Shown here: positions 16,262 to 28,216 of the stretch, piece by piece
Position numbering within the stretch: the first letter of the stretch is position 1
Layout of the letters: each line of letters begins with the position of its first letter
Source of the DNA: Streptomyces sp. CB03234
GTDB taxonomy: Bacteria > Actinomycetota > Actinomycetes > Streptomycetales > Streptomycetaceae
NCBI RefSeq assembly: GCF_001905885.1
Contig: NZ_LIYH01000001.1
Coordinates: 310,001 to 374,000 of the forward strand
Length of the DNA: 64,000 nucleotides
Reading direction: 5' to 3'
Position numbers and translations under genes: made by a program
The notes under the pieces: generated by a model
What the model saw: only the letters and a program-made list of their open reading frames with translations
Told to the model about the DNA's origin: nothing
The model's database searches: none

Positions 16262-18132
16262 GCACCCGACGACTCACCACCGCCCAGGCGCTCGTCGCCT
16301 TCCTGGCCCGCCAGTACACCGAACGCGACGGACAGCGCCACCGCCTCATCAACGCCACCTGGGGCATCTTCGGCCACGGCAATGTGGCGGGCATCGGACA
16401 GGCGCTCGTCGAGTACGCGGCCGACATGCCCTACCTCCAGGGCCGCAACGAGCAGGCCATGGTCCACGCCGCCGTCGGCTACGCCCGCCAGTCGAACCGG
16501 CTGTCCACCCACGCCGTCACCACCTCCATCGGCCCCGGCGCCACCAACCTCGTCACCGGCGCAGCCCTCGCCACCGTCAACCACCTCCCGGTGCTGCTGC
16601 TGCCCGGCGACACCTTCGCGACCCGGCCCGCCGACCCGGTCCTCCAGCAGCTCGAAGTCCCCTACGCCGGTGACGTGTCCGTCAACGACACCCTCCGCCC
16701 CGTGTCGAGGTACTTCGACCGGATCAGCCGGCCCGAGGCCCTCATCCCGGCGGCGATGCACGCCATGCGCGTCCTCGCCGACCCCGCCGCCACCGGCGCG
16801 GTCACGCTCGCGCTGCCGCAGGACGTACAGGCGGAAGGCTTCGACTGGCCGGAGGAGTTCTTCGCCGAGCGCGTCTGGCGGGTGCGGCGCCCGCAGCCCG
16901 ACGCGGCAGAACTGGAAGCCGCCGTACGGGCCGTCAAGGCCGCGAACCGGCCGCTGATCGTCGCGGGCGGCGGCGTGCGCCACAGTCGCGCCGAAGCCGC
17001 CCTCCAGGCGTTCGCCGCCGCGACCGGCATCCCCGTCGCGTCCACGCAGGCCGGCAAGGGCTCCCTGCGCCATGGCCACCCGGCCGACGTGGGCGGCATC
17101 GGCCACACCGGCACCTCCACGGCCAACGGGCTCGCCCGCACCGCCGACCTGGTCATCGGCGTCGGCACCCGGTACTCCGACTTCACGACCGCTTCCTCGA
17201 CGCTCTTCGCCCACCCCGGCGTCCGCTTCGTCAACCTCAACATCACCGGCTTCGACGCCCACAAGATGGCCGCCCTGCCACTGGTCGCCGACGCCCGGGA
17301 GGGCCTGGAGCACCTGGCCGCTGCGCTCGGCGGATACGCCGTCCCGGCGCAGTACCAGATCGAGTACCACGAGGAGCGGACCCGCTGGGAGGCCCGGGTC
17401 AGCTCCGTGTACGCCCCCGCGAGCGACGACGCGCGCCCCACCCAGCCGCAGGTACTCGGCGTACTCGACACTCTGGTCAGCGGCGACGACATCCTGATCA
17501 ACGCAGCCGGCTCCCTCCCCGGCGACCTGCACAAGCTCTGGCGGAGCCGCTCCCACGACCAGTACCACGTCGAATACGGGTACTCCTGCATGGGCTACGA
17601 GATCCCCGCCGCCATCGGCGTCGCCCTCGCCGCCCCCGGCCGCCCCGTCTGGGCCCTCGTCGGCGACGGTACGTATCTGATGAACCCGACCGAAATCGTC
17701 ACCGCCGTCCAGGAGAACGTCCCCATCAAGGTCGTCATCCTCCAGAACCACGGGTACGCCTCGATCGGCGGCCTCTCCGAGTCCGTGGGCGCCGAGCGGT
17801 ACGGCACCGCCTACCGCTACCGGGCCCCCGACACCACGTACACCGGCGACCCGCTCCCCGTCGATCTCGCCGCCAACGCCGCCTCCCTCGGCCTGCGCGT
17901 CCTGCGCGCCCACACCGTCCGTGACCTGCGAGAAGCCCTCGCCGAAGCCCGCGCGGCGACCGTCCCCACATGTGTCTACGTCGAGACCGAAACGGCAGAC
18001 ACAGTGTCGGGCGCGCCCGCCGCCGAGGCATGGTGGGATGTGCCCGTGGCCGAGACCGCGACCCGTGCGCCGGCGATCAAGGCCCGGGAGGAGTACGACC
18101 GGCACGTCGCAGCCCGACGCCGCCACCTGTAG
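16258..18132 (+). CDS. iolD: 3D-(3,5/4)-trihydroxycyclohexane-1,2-dione hydrolase
   Basis: A 624-residue thiamine-diphosphate enzyme that opens the inositol-derived ring to 5-deoxy-glucuronate. The N-terminal ThDP glutamate lies in LQGRNEQAMVHAAVGYAR; the C-terminal binding motif is LVGDGTYLMNPTEIVTAV followed by VVILQNHGYASIGGL. The family length matches. ATG 16258 overlaps the iolB stop (ATGA). Confidence 0.95.
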   Translation: MSTRRLTTAQALVAFLARQYTERDGQRHRLINATWGIFGHGNVAGIGQALVEYAADMPYLQGRNEQAMVHAAVGYARQSNRLSTHAVTTSIGPGATNLVTGAALATVNHLPVLLLPGDTFATRPADPVLQQLEVPYAGDVSVNDTLRPVSRYFDRISRPEALIPAAMHAMRVLADPAATGAVTLALPQDVQAEGFDWPEEFFAERVWRVRRPQPDAAELEAAVRAVKAANRPLIVAGGGVRHSRAEAALQAFAAATGIPVASTQAGKGSLRHGHPADVGGIGHTGTSTANGLARTADLVIGVGTRYSDFTTASSTLFAHPGVRFVNLNITGFDAHKMAALPLVADAREGLEHLAAALGGYAVPAQYQIEYHEERTRWEARVSSVYAPASDDARPTQPQVLGVLDTLVSGDDILINAAGSLPGDLHKLWRSRSHDQYHVEYGYSCMGYEIPAAIGVALAAPGRPVWALVGDGTYLMNPTEIVTAVQENVPIKVVILQNHGYASIGGLSESVGAERYGTAYRYRAPDTTYTGDPLPVDLAANAASLGLRVLRAHTVRDLREALAEARAATVPTCVYVETETADTVSGAPAAEAWWDVPVAETATRAPAIKAREEYDRHVAARRRHL

Positions 18133-18157
18133 AGGTCCGAAGAGGAGTACGTACGTC

Positions 18158-19660
<1,503 letters not shown>

Positions 19661-19677
19661 GACCGGGGGGAAGGAAA

Positions 19678-19706
19678 AACGGCTGGCCCCGACCGGGGCC
19701 GGCCGT
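19678..19706 (+). terminator. Terminator of the inositol operon
   Basis: AACGGCTGGCCCC and GGGGCCGGCCGTT form a 13-bp stem with one mismatch and a short GACC loop, 20 bp after the mmsA stop and followed by a weak T-containing tract. Confidence 0.75.
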
Positions 19707-19720
19707 TGATCCTTGTCCGG

Positions 19721-20319
19721 ATGAACGAGAGCGAACCGAAGTACCGCGTCCGCGCCCCGCACACCGACGACACGGTCACCGTCTACCAGGCGTACGCCCC
19801 CGGCATCGGCGGCCCGGCCGCCCGCGACGGCCGCTTCCCGGGGCCTGGAAGCGGGACCGGATGACGTGGATCAAGCCGAGCTTCCTGTGGATGATGTACC
19901 GCTGCGGCTGGGCGACGAAGGCGGGCCAGGAGACGGTCCTCGCCGTCGAGATCACCCGCGACGGCTTCGAGTGGGCGCTGCGCCACGCCTGCCTGTCGCA
20001 CTACGAGCGCGGGGTTCACCCCGACCAGGCCGCGTGGAAACGCCAGTTGCGCCAGTCCCCGGCCCGCGTCCAGTGGGACCCGGAGCGTGACCTGCACCTG
20101 GCGCCGCTGCCGTACCGCTCGCTCCAGCTGGGTCTCGCGGGCGAGGCGTCCGCGCGGTATGCCGACGAGTGGACGGTCGCGATACGGGACGTGACGCCGC
20201 TCGCGCACGACATGCACGCGCTCGTACGGAGCGGCGATGTGGAGGGGGCGCGACGGCTGATGCCCGAGGAGCGCCCGTACCCGGCGGGTGCGGAGCTCCT
20301 CGGGCATCTCACCCCATAG
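19721..20319 (+). pseudogene. DUF4291 family protein with a frameshift
   Basis: The reading frame from ATG 19721 gives the DUF4291 N-terminus (KYRVRAPHTDDTVTVYQAYAP) but ends early at GRFPGPGSGTG. The rest of the family (MTWIKPSFLWMMYRCGWATK, then VQWDPERDLHLAPLPYRSLQ) continues in the next frame to 20319. One G missing in the GGGG run near 19847 would restore a single protein of about 200 residues. This is either a recent inactivation or a sequencing error in the homopolymer. A shortened product could still start at ATG 19861. Molecular function of DUF4291 is unknown. Confidence 0.8.
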
Positions 20320-20324
20320 GGGGC

Positions 20325-21518
<1,194 letters not shown>

Positions 21519-21592
21519 CTCGGGGGCACCTGACCTTTCTTCTTCCGGACGGCCCCACAGCGTCTCGGCTGGTCATGTACCGCACAAGGGTG

Positions 21593-22027
21593 CTAGTCGG
21601 CCTTCTCCGCTTCGTCGCCGAACCCCCACGTGAGCATGGCGAATTCTCCATCGTCGTCGGCACCGGCCGAGCGATACGTCGCCAATGCCGGACCGTTGTC
21701 GGTGTCCACCCCGACCCACATGTCGTAGCAGCCGCGCTCCCGGGCGACGGCCGCCAGCGCCTCGGTCAGCGCCCGCCCGATACCGCGCCGCCGGTACCGC
21801 TCGTCGACGGACAATTCGTACAGGCACATCTCCGTGCCCTTGTCCGGGTGCAGCATCTCGACACCCGACACCATCCCGGCCGGTACGCCGTCGTCCGTGT
21901 ACGCGACGAGCATGAGGTGACCGGGCGCGGCGAGGAAACGCTCGGTCCACTCGGGGCGGGCTGGCCCGTCGTACAGGTGCTGCGCTGCGACGATTTCGGC
22001 GACGGTCGTCGCACGGCGGATCTCCAT
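21593..22027 (-). CDS. GNAT family N-acetyltransferase
   Basis: A 144-residue acetyl-CoA-dependent acetyltransferase. The pyrophosphate-binding motif is visible as LSVDERYRRRGIGRALTEAL. The size and N-terminal MEIRRATTVAEI are typical of single-domain GNATs resembling aminoglycoside 3-N-type acetyltransferases; the substrate cannot be told. It shares a direction with the protease gene but a 74-bp gap separates them. Confidence 0.85.
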   Translation of the reverse strand: MEIRRATTVAEIVAAQHLYDGPARPEWTERFLAAPGHLMLVAYTDDGVPAGMVSGVEMLHPDKGTEMCLYELSVDERYRRRGIGRALTEALAAVARERGCYDMWVGVDTDNGPALATYRSAGADDDGEFAMLTWGFGDEAEKAD

Positions 22028-22157
22028 GGCAGGCCTCCAGGCCCCTTCGTGTACCGCGTCTGGTGTACGGCGACCGTAGTGCGTACACCTCGAGGAGGCT
22101 CGTGAGTTCCACCTGACGGCAGCCGAGCCGGAGCAGTGTGCCGCTTAGGGTCTAGGT

Positions 22158-25100
22158 ATGCAGATCCGAATTCCCCGGCGCGCGGCGGCCGCCACGGCCG
22201 CCGCCGTCGTGCTGCTCGCGGGTGCCGGCACGTGGACGGCCGTCGCCTCGGACGACGCGCCCGCCCTGCGCCGCGAGGACAGAGTCCTGGAGATGCCGGG
22301 AGCGAGGATCGACACCTCGTTCTTCACCTCCGGGTCCGCCGACGGCCGTCGGCCGGCGGTGCTCCTCGGACACGGTTTCGGCGGCAGCAAGGACGACGTG
22401 CGCGCGCAGGCCGAGAAGCTGGCGCGAGACGGGTACGCCGTGCTGACCTGGTCCGCGCGCGGCTTCGGCGCCTCGACGGGACGCATCGGCCTCAACGACC
22501 CGGACTTCGAGGTCAAGGACGTGTCGCGGCTCATCGACTGGCTCGCGGAACGCCCCGAGGTGCGGTTGGACGGTGACGGGGACCCGAGGGTGGGCGTGTC
22601 GGGCTCGTCGTACGGCGGCGCGATCTCGCTGCTGGCGGCCGGGCACGACAAACGGGTGGACGCGATCGCCCCGCAGATCACCTACTGGAACCTGGCGGAC
22701 GCGCTTTTCCCGGACGGCGTCTTCAAGAAACTGTGGGCCGGCATCTTCTTCACGACGGGCACGGCGGCGTCCTCGGACGGTTCGCCGCCCGGCCGGTCCC
22801 CCGGCGACGGGGAGACCCCCGGCGAGGGCGACCAGCCACCGGGCCGGGCCCCCGGACAGGGCGAGGCCCCCGGCCAGGGCTCGGGTCAGGGCGCGGCCCC
22901 GGCCCAGGGCTCGGCCCAGGGCTCGGCTCAAGGTTCGGCCGCCCAGGGGGCTCCGGCGGAGGGCGCCCGGCAGGGCGACACCCGCGTCGGGACTCCGAAC
23001 GCGGCGGCCGGTGCCGTGCCGTCGGGCGGGACCGCCGCACCCGGGGCGCGCCGTCCGGCCGATGGTGCCGGCGTGGCCGCCTGTGGGCGGTTCCAGGACG
23101 TGCTGTGTGCGATGTACGAGCGGGTGGCCGTCGCCGGGAAGCCGGACGCCGCCGCCCGGGCGCTGCTCGCGGCGCGCAGCCCGTCCGCCGTCGGCGACCG
23201 CATCAAGGTGCCCGCCCTCATCGTGCAGGGGCAGGCCGACTCGCTCTTCCCGCTGTCGCACGCCGACGCCATCGCCAGGGCCATCCGCGCGGGCGGCGCA
23301 CCCGTCGCCGTCGACTGGATCGCCGGCGGGCATGACGGCGGCGACCGGGAGACCGAGCGCGTCGAGGCGCGCATCGGCGCCTGGTTCGACCGGTACCTCA
23401 AGGAGGACACCGGCGTCGACACCGGTCCGGCCTTCCGGGTCAGCCGCACCGGCGGGGTCGACTCGACCGACGGGCAGGCCCGGCTGCGCGGCGCCACCGG
23501 CGACGCCTACCCCGGCCTGCGCAGCGGCGAGCGCACCATCCCGCTCACCGGCGCCGGCCGCCCGCAGACCTTCCGTAACCCTGCCGGGGCCACCCCGCCC
23601 GCCATCTCCGCCGTACCGGGGGTCGGCGGGGGACTGGCCCAGCTGTCGTCGCTCGGGGTCGGCCTGTCGCTCGACTTCCCGGGGCAGCACGCCCGGTTCG
23701 AGTCACAGCCGCTCACCGAGCCGCTGCGCATCACCGGCTCGCCCACCGTCCGGGTCACCGTTGCCTCCGACACCGGCGAGGCGGTCCTCTTCGGCAAGGT
23801 GTACGACGTCGGTCCGGACGGCCGCCAACAAGTGCTGCCCGCCCAGCTCGTCAGCCCCGTCCGGGTCGAGGGCGCGCAGAACGGCAAGGTTGTCGAGCTG
23901 ACCCTGCCCGCCATCGACCACGAGGTGGAGGCGGGGCACCGGCTGCGGCTCGTCCTCGCCGCCACCGACCTCGGCTACGCCTCCCCGGCGACCCCGGCGA
24001 CGTACACCGTCGGCGTGACGGGCGGCCTGTCCGTACCGACCGCGCCCGGCGTACGCACCGAGGCCACCGGCCTGCCCTGGTGGGTGTGGGGCCTCCCGGC
24101 GGCCGGCGCCCTGGTCGCCGCCGTCCTGCTGCTCACCGCCCGCCGCCGCACCACCGCGCCCGCGCCCGATCCCGAACTCGCCGACGTACCGCTCCAGATC
24201 ACCGGGCTGACGAAGAAGTACGCCAGGTCCGCCGACCGGTACGCGGTACGGGAGCTGTCCTTCCGGGTCGAGAAGGGCCAGGTCCTCGGGCTCCTCGGGC
24301 CGAACGGCGCCGGGAAGACCACCACCCTTCGTATGCTGATGGGCCTGATCACCCCCGACGACGGGGAGATCCGGGTGTTCGGGCACGCGATCAGGCCGGG
24401 CGCGCCGGTCCTGTCCCGGGTGGGCGCGTTCGTCGAGGGCGCGGGCTTCCTGCCGCACCTGTCGGGACGCGAGAACCTGGAGCTGTACTGGCGGGCCACC
24501 GGCCGCCCCGCCGGGGACGCCCACATCGACGAGGCCCTGGAGATCGCCGGTCTCGGCGACGCCCTGGCCCGCGCGGTACGCACGTACTCGCAGGGCATGC
24601 GGCAGCGGCTCGCCATCGCCCAGGCCATGCTCGGCCTGCCGGACCTCCTCATCCTCGACGAACCGACCAACGGACTGGACCCGCCACAGATCCGCGAGAT
24701 GCGGGACGTGATGATCCGGTACGCGGCCGGGGGCCGGACCGTCATCGTCTCCTCCCACCTCCTGTCGGAGGTCGAGCAGTCGTGCACGCATCTGGTGGTC
24801 ATGGACCGTGGCCGGCTCGTCCAGGCGGGCCCGGTCGCGGAGATCACCGGCGCGGGCGACACGCTGCTGGTGACGACCGCCGGTGATGTGCCGGACCCGC
24901 TGGTCGACAAGATCGGCGCCCTGCCGGGCATCGGCTCGGCGGTACGCACGGACGGCGGCCTGCTGGTACGGCTGGACGGCGCGACCGCCACCGCACTGAT
25001 CGCCGAACTCGTCCGGCTGGACGTGCCGTTGACCGGTGTGGGCCCGCACCGGCGCCTGGAGGACGCGTTCCTCACCCTGATCGGAGGAGGATCCGCGTGA
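22158..25100 (+). CDS. Alpha/beta hydrolase fused to an ABC transporter ATPase
   Basis: A 980-residue fusion. A signal-anchor helix (about 9-30) leads into an X-Pro-dipeptidylpeptidase/CocE-like hydrolase with nucleophile motif GSSYGG (Ser151), interrupted by a Gly/Gln/Pro-rich insert (about 205-300). A galactose-binding-like PepX_C domain follows. A single helix (WWVWGLPAAGALVAAVLLL) precedes an ABC ATPase with Walker A GPNGAGKTTT near 714, signature YSQGMRQRLA and Walker B LLILDEPTNGLDP. The topology works if the hydrolase is outside and the ATPase inside. The following permease gene overlaps by 4 bp. Substrate unknown; a peptide is plausible. Confidence 0.88.
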   Translation: MQIRIPRRAAAATAAAVVLLAGAGTWTAVASDDAPALRREDRVLEMPGARIDTSFFTSGSADGRRPAVLLGHGFGGSKDDVRAQAEKLARDGYAVLTWSARGFGASTGRIGLNDPDFEVKDVSRLIDWLAERPEVRLDGDGDPRVGVSGSSYGGAISLLAAGHDKRVDAIAPQITYWNLADALFPDGVFKKLWAGIFFTTGTAASSDGSPPGRSPGDGETPGEGDQPPGRAPGQGEAPGQGSGQGAAPAQGSAQGSAQGSAAQGAPAEGARQGDTRVGTPNAAAGAVPSGGTAAPGARRPADGAGVAACGRFQDVLCAMYERVAVAGKPDAAARALLAARSPSAVGDRIKVPALIVQGQADSLFPLSHADAIARAIRAGGAPVAVDWIAGGHDGGDRETERVEARIGAWFDRYLKEDTGVDTGPAFRVSRTGGVDSTDGQARLRGATGDAYPGLRSGERTIPLTGAGRPQTFRNPAGATPPAISAVPGVGGGLAQLSSLGVGLSLDFPGQHARFESQPLTEPLRITGSPTVRVTVASDTGEAVLFGKVYDVGPDGRQQVLPAQLVSPVRVEGAQNGKVVELTLPAIDHEVEAGHRLRLVLAATDLGYASPATPATYTVGVTGGLSVPTAPGVRTEATGLPWWVWGLPAAGALVAAVLLLTARRRTTAPAPDPELADVPLQITGLTKKYARSADRYAVRELSFRVEKGQVLGLLGPNGAGKTTTLRMLMGLITPDDGEIRVFGHAIRPGAPVLSRVGAFVEGAGFLPHLSGRENLELYWRATGRPAGDAHIDEALEIAGLGDALARAVRTYSQGMRQRLAIAQAMLGLPDLLILDEPTNGLDPPQIREMRDVMIRYAAGGRTVIVSSHLLSEVEQSCTHLVVMDRGRLVQAGPVAEITGAGDTLLVTTAGDVPDPLVDKIGALPGIGSAVRTDGGLLVRLDGATATALIAELVRLDVPLTGVGPHRRLEDAFLTLIGGGSA

Positions 25101-25954
25101 GCACGCTGCTCCAGTCCGCGCCCGGCTACCGGGCCGGGCACACCCTGCCGCTGCGCGTCGAAGCCGTACGCCAGCTCAAGCGCCGCCGCACCCTCGTCAT
25201 GGGCGCGGTCCTGGCCGCCCTGCCCTTCGTGCTGATCGCCGCGTTCGCGATCGGCGGCACACCGGACGGGCGCGGCAACAACCGGATCACCCTGATGGAC
25301 ACGGCGACCGCCTCCGGTGCCAACTTCGCCGCCACGTGCCTGTTCGTCTCGGCCGGGTTCCTGCTGGTGGTGCCGGTGGCGCTGTTCTGCGGCGACACGG
25401 TGGCGTCCGAGGCCAGTTGGTCCTCCCTCCGCTATCTGCTCGCCGCGCCCGTGCCGCGCGCCCGGCTGCTGTGGTCGAAGCTGGCCGTGGCACTCGGGTT
25501 CAGCGCGGCCGCGATGCTGCTGCTGCCCGTGGTGGCGCTGGCGGCGGGCACGGTCGCGTACGGCTGGGGGCCGCTGGAGCTGCCCACGGGCGGCTCCCTG
25601 GCCACCGGTGACACGGTGCCGCGCCTCGCGCTCGTCGTGGCGTTCGTCTTCGTCTCCCAACTGGTCACGGCGGGTCTCGCTTTCTGGCTGTCGACCAGGA
25701 CGGACGCCCCGCTCGGCGCGGTCGGCGGCGCGGTCGGTCTGACGATCATCGGCAATGTGCTGGACGCGGTGACGGCACTCGGATCGTGGCGTGACTTCCT
25801 GCCTGCGCACTGGCAGTTCGCCTGGGCGGACGCGCTCCAGCCGCAGTTGGAGTGGGGCGGCATGCTCAAGGGCGCGGCGGTGTCCGTGACGTACGCCCTG
25901 GTCCTGTTCGCCCTGGCCTTCCGGGGGTTCGCCCGCAAGGACATCGTGTCGTAG
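25097..25954 (+). CDS. ABC-2 type transporter permease
   Basis: A 285-residue membrane protein with about six hydrophobic segments (for example VLAALPFVLIAAFAI and LFVSAGFLLVVPVALF) in the ABC-2 permease style, partner of the preceding hydrolase-ATPase fusion (GTGA overlap). It forms the channel of an exporter whose ATPase is covalently linked to an extracytoplasmic hydrolase. Confidence 0.88.
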   Translation: MSTLLQSAPGYRAGHTLPLRVEAVRQLKRRRTLVMGAVLAALPFVLIAAFAIGGTPDGRGNNRITLMDTATASGANFAATCLFVSAGFLLVVPVALFCGDTVASEASWSSLRYLLAAPVPRARLLWSKLAVALGFSAAAMLLLPVVALAAGTVAYGWGPLELPTGGSLATGDTVPRLALVVAFVFVSQLVTAGLAFWLSTRTDAPLGAVGGAVGLTIIGNVLDAVTALGSWRDFLPAHWQFAWADALQPQLEWGGMLKGAAVSVTYALVLFALAFRGFARKDIVS

Positions 25955-25972
25955 GACCGTGTGCCCCCATCC

Positions 25973-26713
25973 TCAGAGCCAGCCGCGACGAGCCGCTTCC
26001 GCTCCCGCCCGGAAGCGGCTCGTCGTGCCCAGCGCCGCGAGCAGCTCGCCCACGCGCCGGCTGTACGTACGCCCCGATATCCCCAGCCGCGCGGCGGCCG
26101 TCTCGTCGGTGAGGCCGGCCAGCAGGGCCTCCAGCACCGGCCGCAGATGCGTGGGCAGCGCCCCGGGCGGGTCCGGCCGCGACGGGACCTCTTCGCTCGC
26201 CTCCCACCAGGCATGGTGGGCCCGCACGAGGGCGTGGACCACGACCGGGTCGCGGATCAGCAGCAGCCCGTTGTAGAGCAGTTCGAGGTCGAGGGGGATG
26301 GCGGCGACCGTACGGTCCACGACGACCATCTTGAAGGGGATCGACTCCGTCAGCCTGGCCCGGCCCGGCAGCCGCGCCGCCCCCAGGACATCGGAGGCGA
26401 CGACCCTGGACAGCGCGTGCCGTGGCACGATCTGACGCACCGTACGGACCCGTGCGGTCGCCGTGCGCACGCAGGTGCCCGCGAGCTCAAGGAAGGGCGC
26501 CGGGATCGACAGGCCCAGGCAGGCGGCCGGATCGTCGAAGGTCAGCAGCTCACGGCGGGCCGATTCGGCCAGCGCGGCGAGCGTCGCGCCGATCTGTCTC
26601 GTACCGCGCACGGGCTGCCCGGCCGGTCGCGGCGCCTGCGGCGGCGCGGCACGCGCCGGTGACGTCTCCATTAAAGCCGCCCGGCCGAGCACAGCGCCCG
26701 GAACGTTCGCCAC
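25973..26713 (-). CDS. LuxR-type HTH transcriptional regulator
   Basis: About 246 residues, ending with a LuxR/GerE-like HTH (LEALLAGLTDETAAARLGIS then GRTYSRRVGELLAALG). The N-terminal part resembles the TrmB-like/PLD-type sensory regions of many orphan Streptomyces regulators. GTG 26713 with GGGGTGG upstream was chosen; ATG 26671 is an alternative. It converges with the ABC operon 18 bp away and may not regulate it. Confidence 0.75.
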   Translation of the reverse strand: MANVPGAVLGRAALMETSPARAAPPQAPRPAGQPVRGTRQIGATLAALAESARRELLTFDDPAACLGLSIPAPFLELAGTCVRTATARVRTVRQIVPRHALSRVVASDVLGAARLPGRARLTESIPFKMVVVDRTVAAIPLDLELLYNGLLLIRDPVVVHALVRAHHAWWEASEEVPSRPDPPGALPTHLRPVLEALLAGLTDETAAARLGISGRTYSRRVGELLAALGTTSRFRAGAEAARRGWL

Positions 26714-26915
26714 GGCTGACCACCCCCGCCATCCCCTTGGAACGTACGCAACTCCATGTACGCATGTGACTCCGCACGGTGACAAGACCCAGATCAGCGG
26801 TTGGCGAGTCCAAGCCAACCCCTGCGCTTTGCCTCACGGGCCGCTCCGGTTCGCTGGAGCCGGCCGACGGCCTCAGGGACTGACGCCACACGGGGGCGGC
26901 TGCCATGATGGCCGC

Positions 26916-27377
26916 ATGCCGACGCTGTTGCTCGCCCTCGCGGTCGTCTCCACCGGCCTGTACGCGGGCTTCATGCTGATCTTCCTGACCGGCGTCATGC
27001 CCGCGCTGGCCCGGCTGACCGACGAGCAGTTCGTGACGGTCATGCGGCGCGTCAACGAGTACGTGCCCCGCGCGGTGTTCATGGCCGTCTTCGTGGGCGT
27101 CGTGGTGTTCCCGGCCCTGGCCCTCGCCGTACCGATCGAAGGCCGGTCGCACAGTCAGCGGTGGCTGATCCTCGCCGGTCTGGTGTGCGCGGTGCTCGGC
27201 CATCTGGTCACCGTGGCCGGGAACATCCCGCTCAACAACGCGCTGGCCGCCTCGGAGGGCGGCGACGCCGGCTCCGTACGCCAGGCCTTCGAGTCCCGCT
27301 GGAACGCCCTCCACCTGCTCCGTACGCTGCTGATCACGGCGTCCTTCGCGCTGCTGGTGACCGCCTCGCTCACCTGA
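26916..27377 (+). CDS. DUF1772 membrane protein
   Basis: A 153-residue protein with four hydrophobic helices and the DUF1772 pattern, including NEYVPRAVFMAVF and GNIPLNNALAA in the loop before the last helix (FESRWNALHLLRTLLITASF). Function of the family is unknown. ATG 26916 is used; ATG 26904 with GGGGGCGG just upstream is an equally good start that adds four residues. Confidence 0.82.
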   Translation: MPTLLLALAVVSTGLYAGFMLIFLTGVMPALARLTDEQFVTVMRRVNEYVPRAVFMAVFVGVVVFPALALAVPIEGRSHSQRWLILAGLVCAVLGHLVTVAGNIPLNNALAASEGGDAGSVRQAFESRWNALHLLRTLLITASFALLVTASLT

Positions 27378-27453
27378 CTCACCCCATCGGGTGTGCGCTG
27401 TTTGCAGTACGGCGAGTGGCGCCCGGTCGCGCACCGTGTCCGGATGGTCACGT

Positions 27454-27484
27454 GACCCTCGTACGTGAGGGTCGCCTAGCGACC
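27454..27484. promoter_or_regulatory. Tandem dyads upstream of the DUF4142 gene
   Basis: GACCCTC-N6-GAGGGTC (27454-27473) is immediately followed by GGTCGC-CTA-GCGACC (27470-27484), about 25 bp before the GTG start at 27507. They may be an operator or a 5' UTR hairpin. Confidence 0.4.
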
Positions 27485-27506
27485 GACGAGAAACGGACGA
27501 CCAATC

Positions 27507-28211
27507 GTGACCCGCACCCACCGCTGGGCCGCCACGGCCTTCGCCTGCCTCGCCCTGACCGGCATATCCGCCGGGCCCGCCTTCGCCACGGCACCCGCCG
27601 ACGGCGCCTCCCTCGCCACCGACGCCGACTTCCTGCGCGCCTCCCACCAGGGGAACCTGACCGAGATCGCGGCGGGCAAGGACGCCCAGAAGAACGCCAC
27701 CACCGACTGCGTGAAGCACGTGGGCAAGGTGCTCGTCCGCGACCACACCAAGCTCGACGCGGACACCAAGGCCCTCGCCGACAAGCTGGGCGTCGACCTG
27801 CCCGTCGCGCCCTCGAAGGAACAGCAGGACACGCTCGCGGAGGTCATGTCCAAGGCGGGCACCAAGGCCTATGACAAGGCCTGGCTCAACGCCCAGGCCG
27901 CCGCCCACGAGAAGACCCTGGCGCGGATCGACAACCAGATCACCAACGGCAAGAACGCCCAGGTGACCGCCGCCGCCAAGGCCGCACGCCCGGTCGTCGC
28001 CATGCACCTGGACATGGTGCGGGGCGGCGAGTGCCACGCCGCCGCGGCGCCGAAGCGGATCCACGCCGGCAACGGCGGCCAGGCCGTGAACACCCTGGCG
28101 GCCGACGTCCCGGTCGTCCTGGCCGTGCCCGCGGTGGCGGTCGGCGGTGTCCTGGTCGCCGCCGGCGCGTTCTGGGCCGCGGCCCGCATCCGTCGCAACG
28201 ACAACCGCTGA
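27507..28211 (+). CDS. Secreted DUF4142 protein with C-terminal membrane anchor
   Basis: A 234-residue protein: signal peptide (1-28), the ferritin-like helical DUF4142 domain (about 38-172, with FLRASHQGNLTEIAAGK and LVRDHTKLDADTKALADKLG) and a C-terminal helix followed by RIRRNDNR. The end looks like a sorting signal but has no LPxTG-type motif, so it is probably a plain membrane anchor. Five bases separate it from the sortase gene, implying co-transcription. Function unknown. Confidence 0.83.
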   Translation: MTRTHRWAATAFACLALTGISAGPAFATAPADGASLATDADFLRASHQGNLTEIAAGKDAQKNATTDCVKHVGKVLVRDHTKLDADTKALADKLGVDLPVAPSKEQQDTLAEVMSKAGTKAYDKAWLNAQAAAHEKTLARIDNQITNGKNAQVTAAAKAARPVVAMHLDMVRGGECHAAAAPKRIHAGNGGQAVNTLAADVPVVLAVPAVAVGGVLVAAGAFWAAARIRRNDNR

Positions 28212-28216
28212 CGCCG

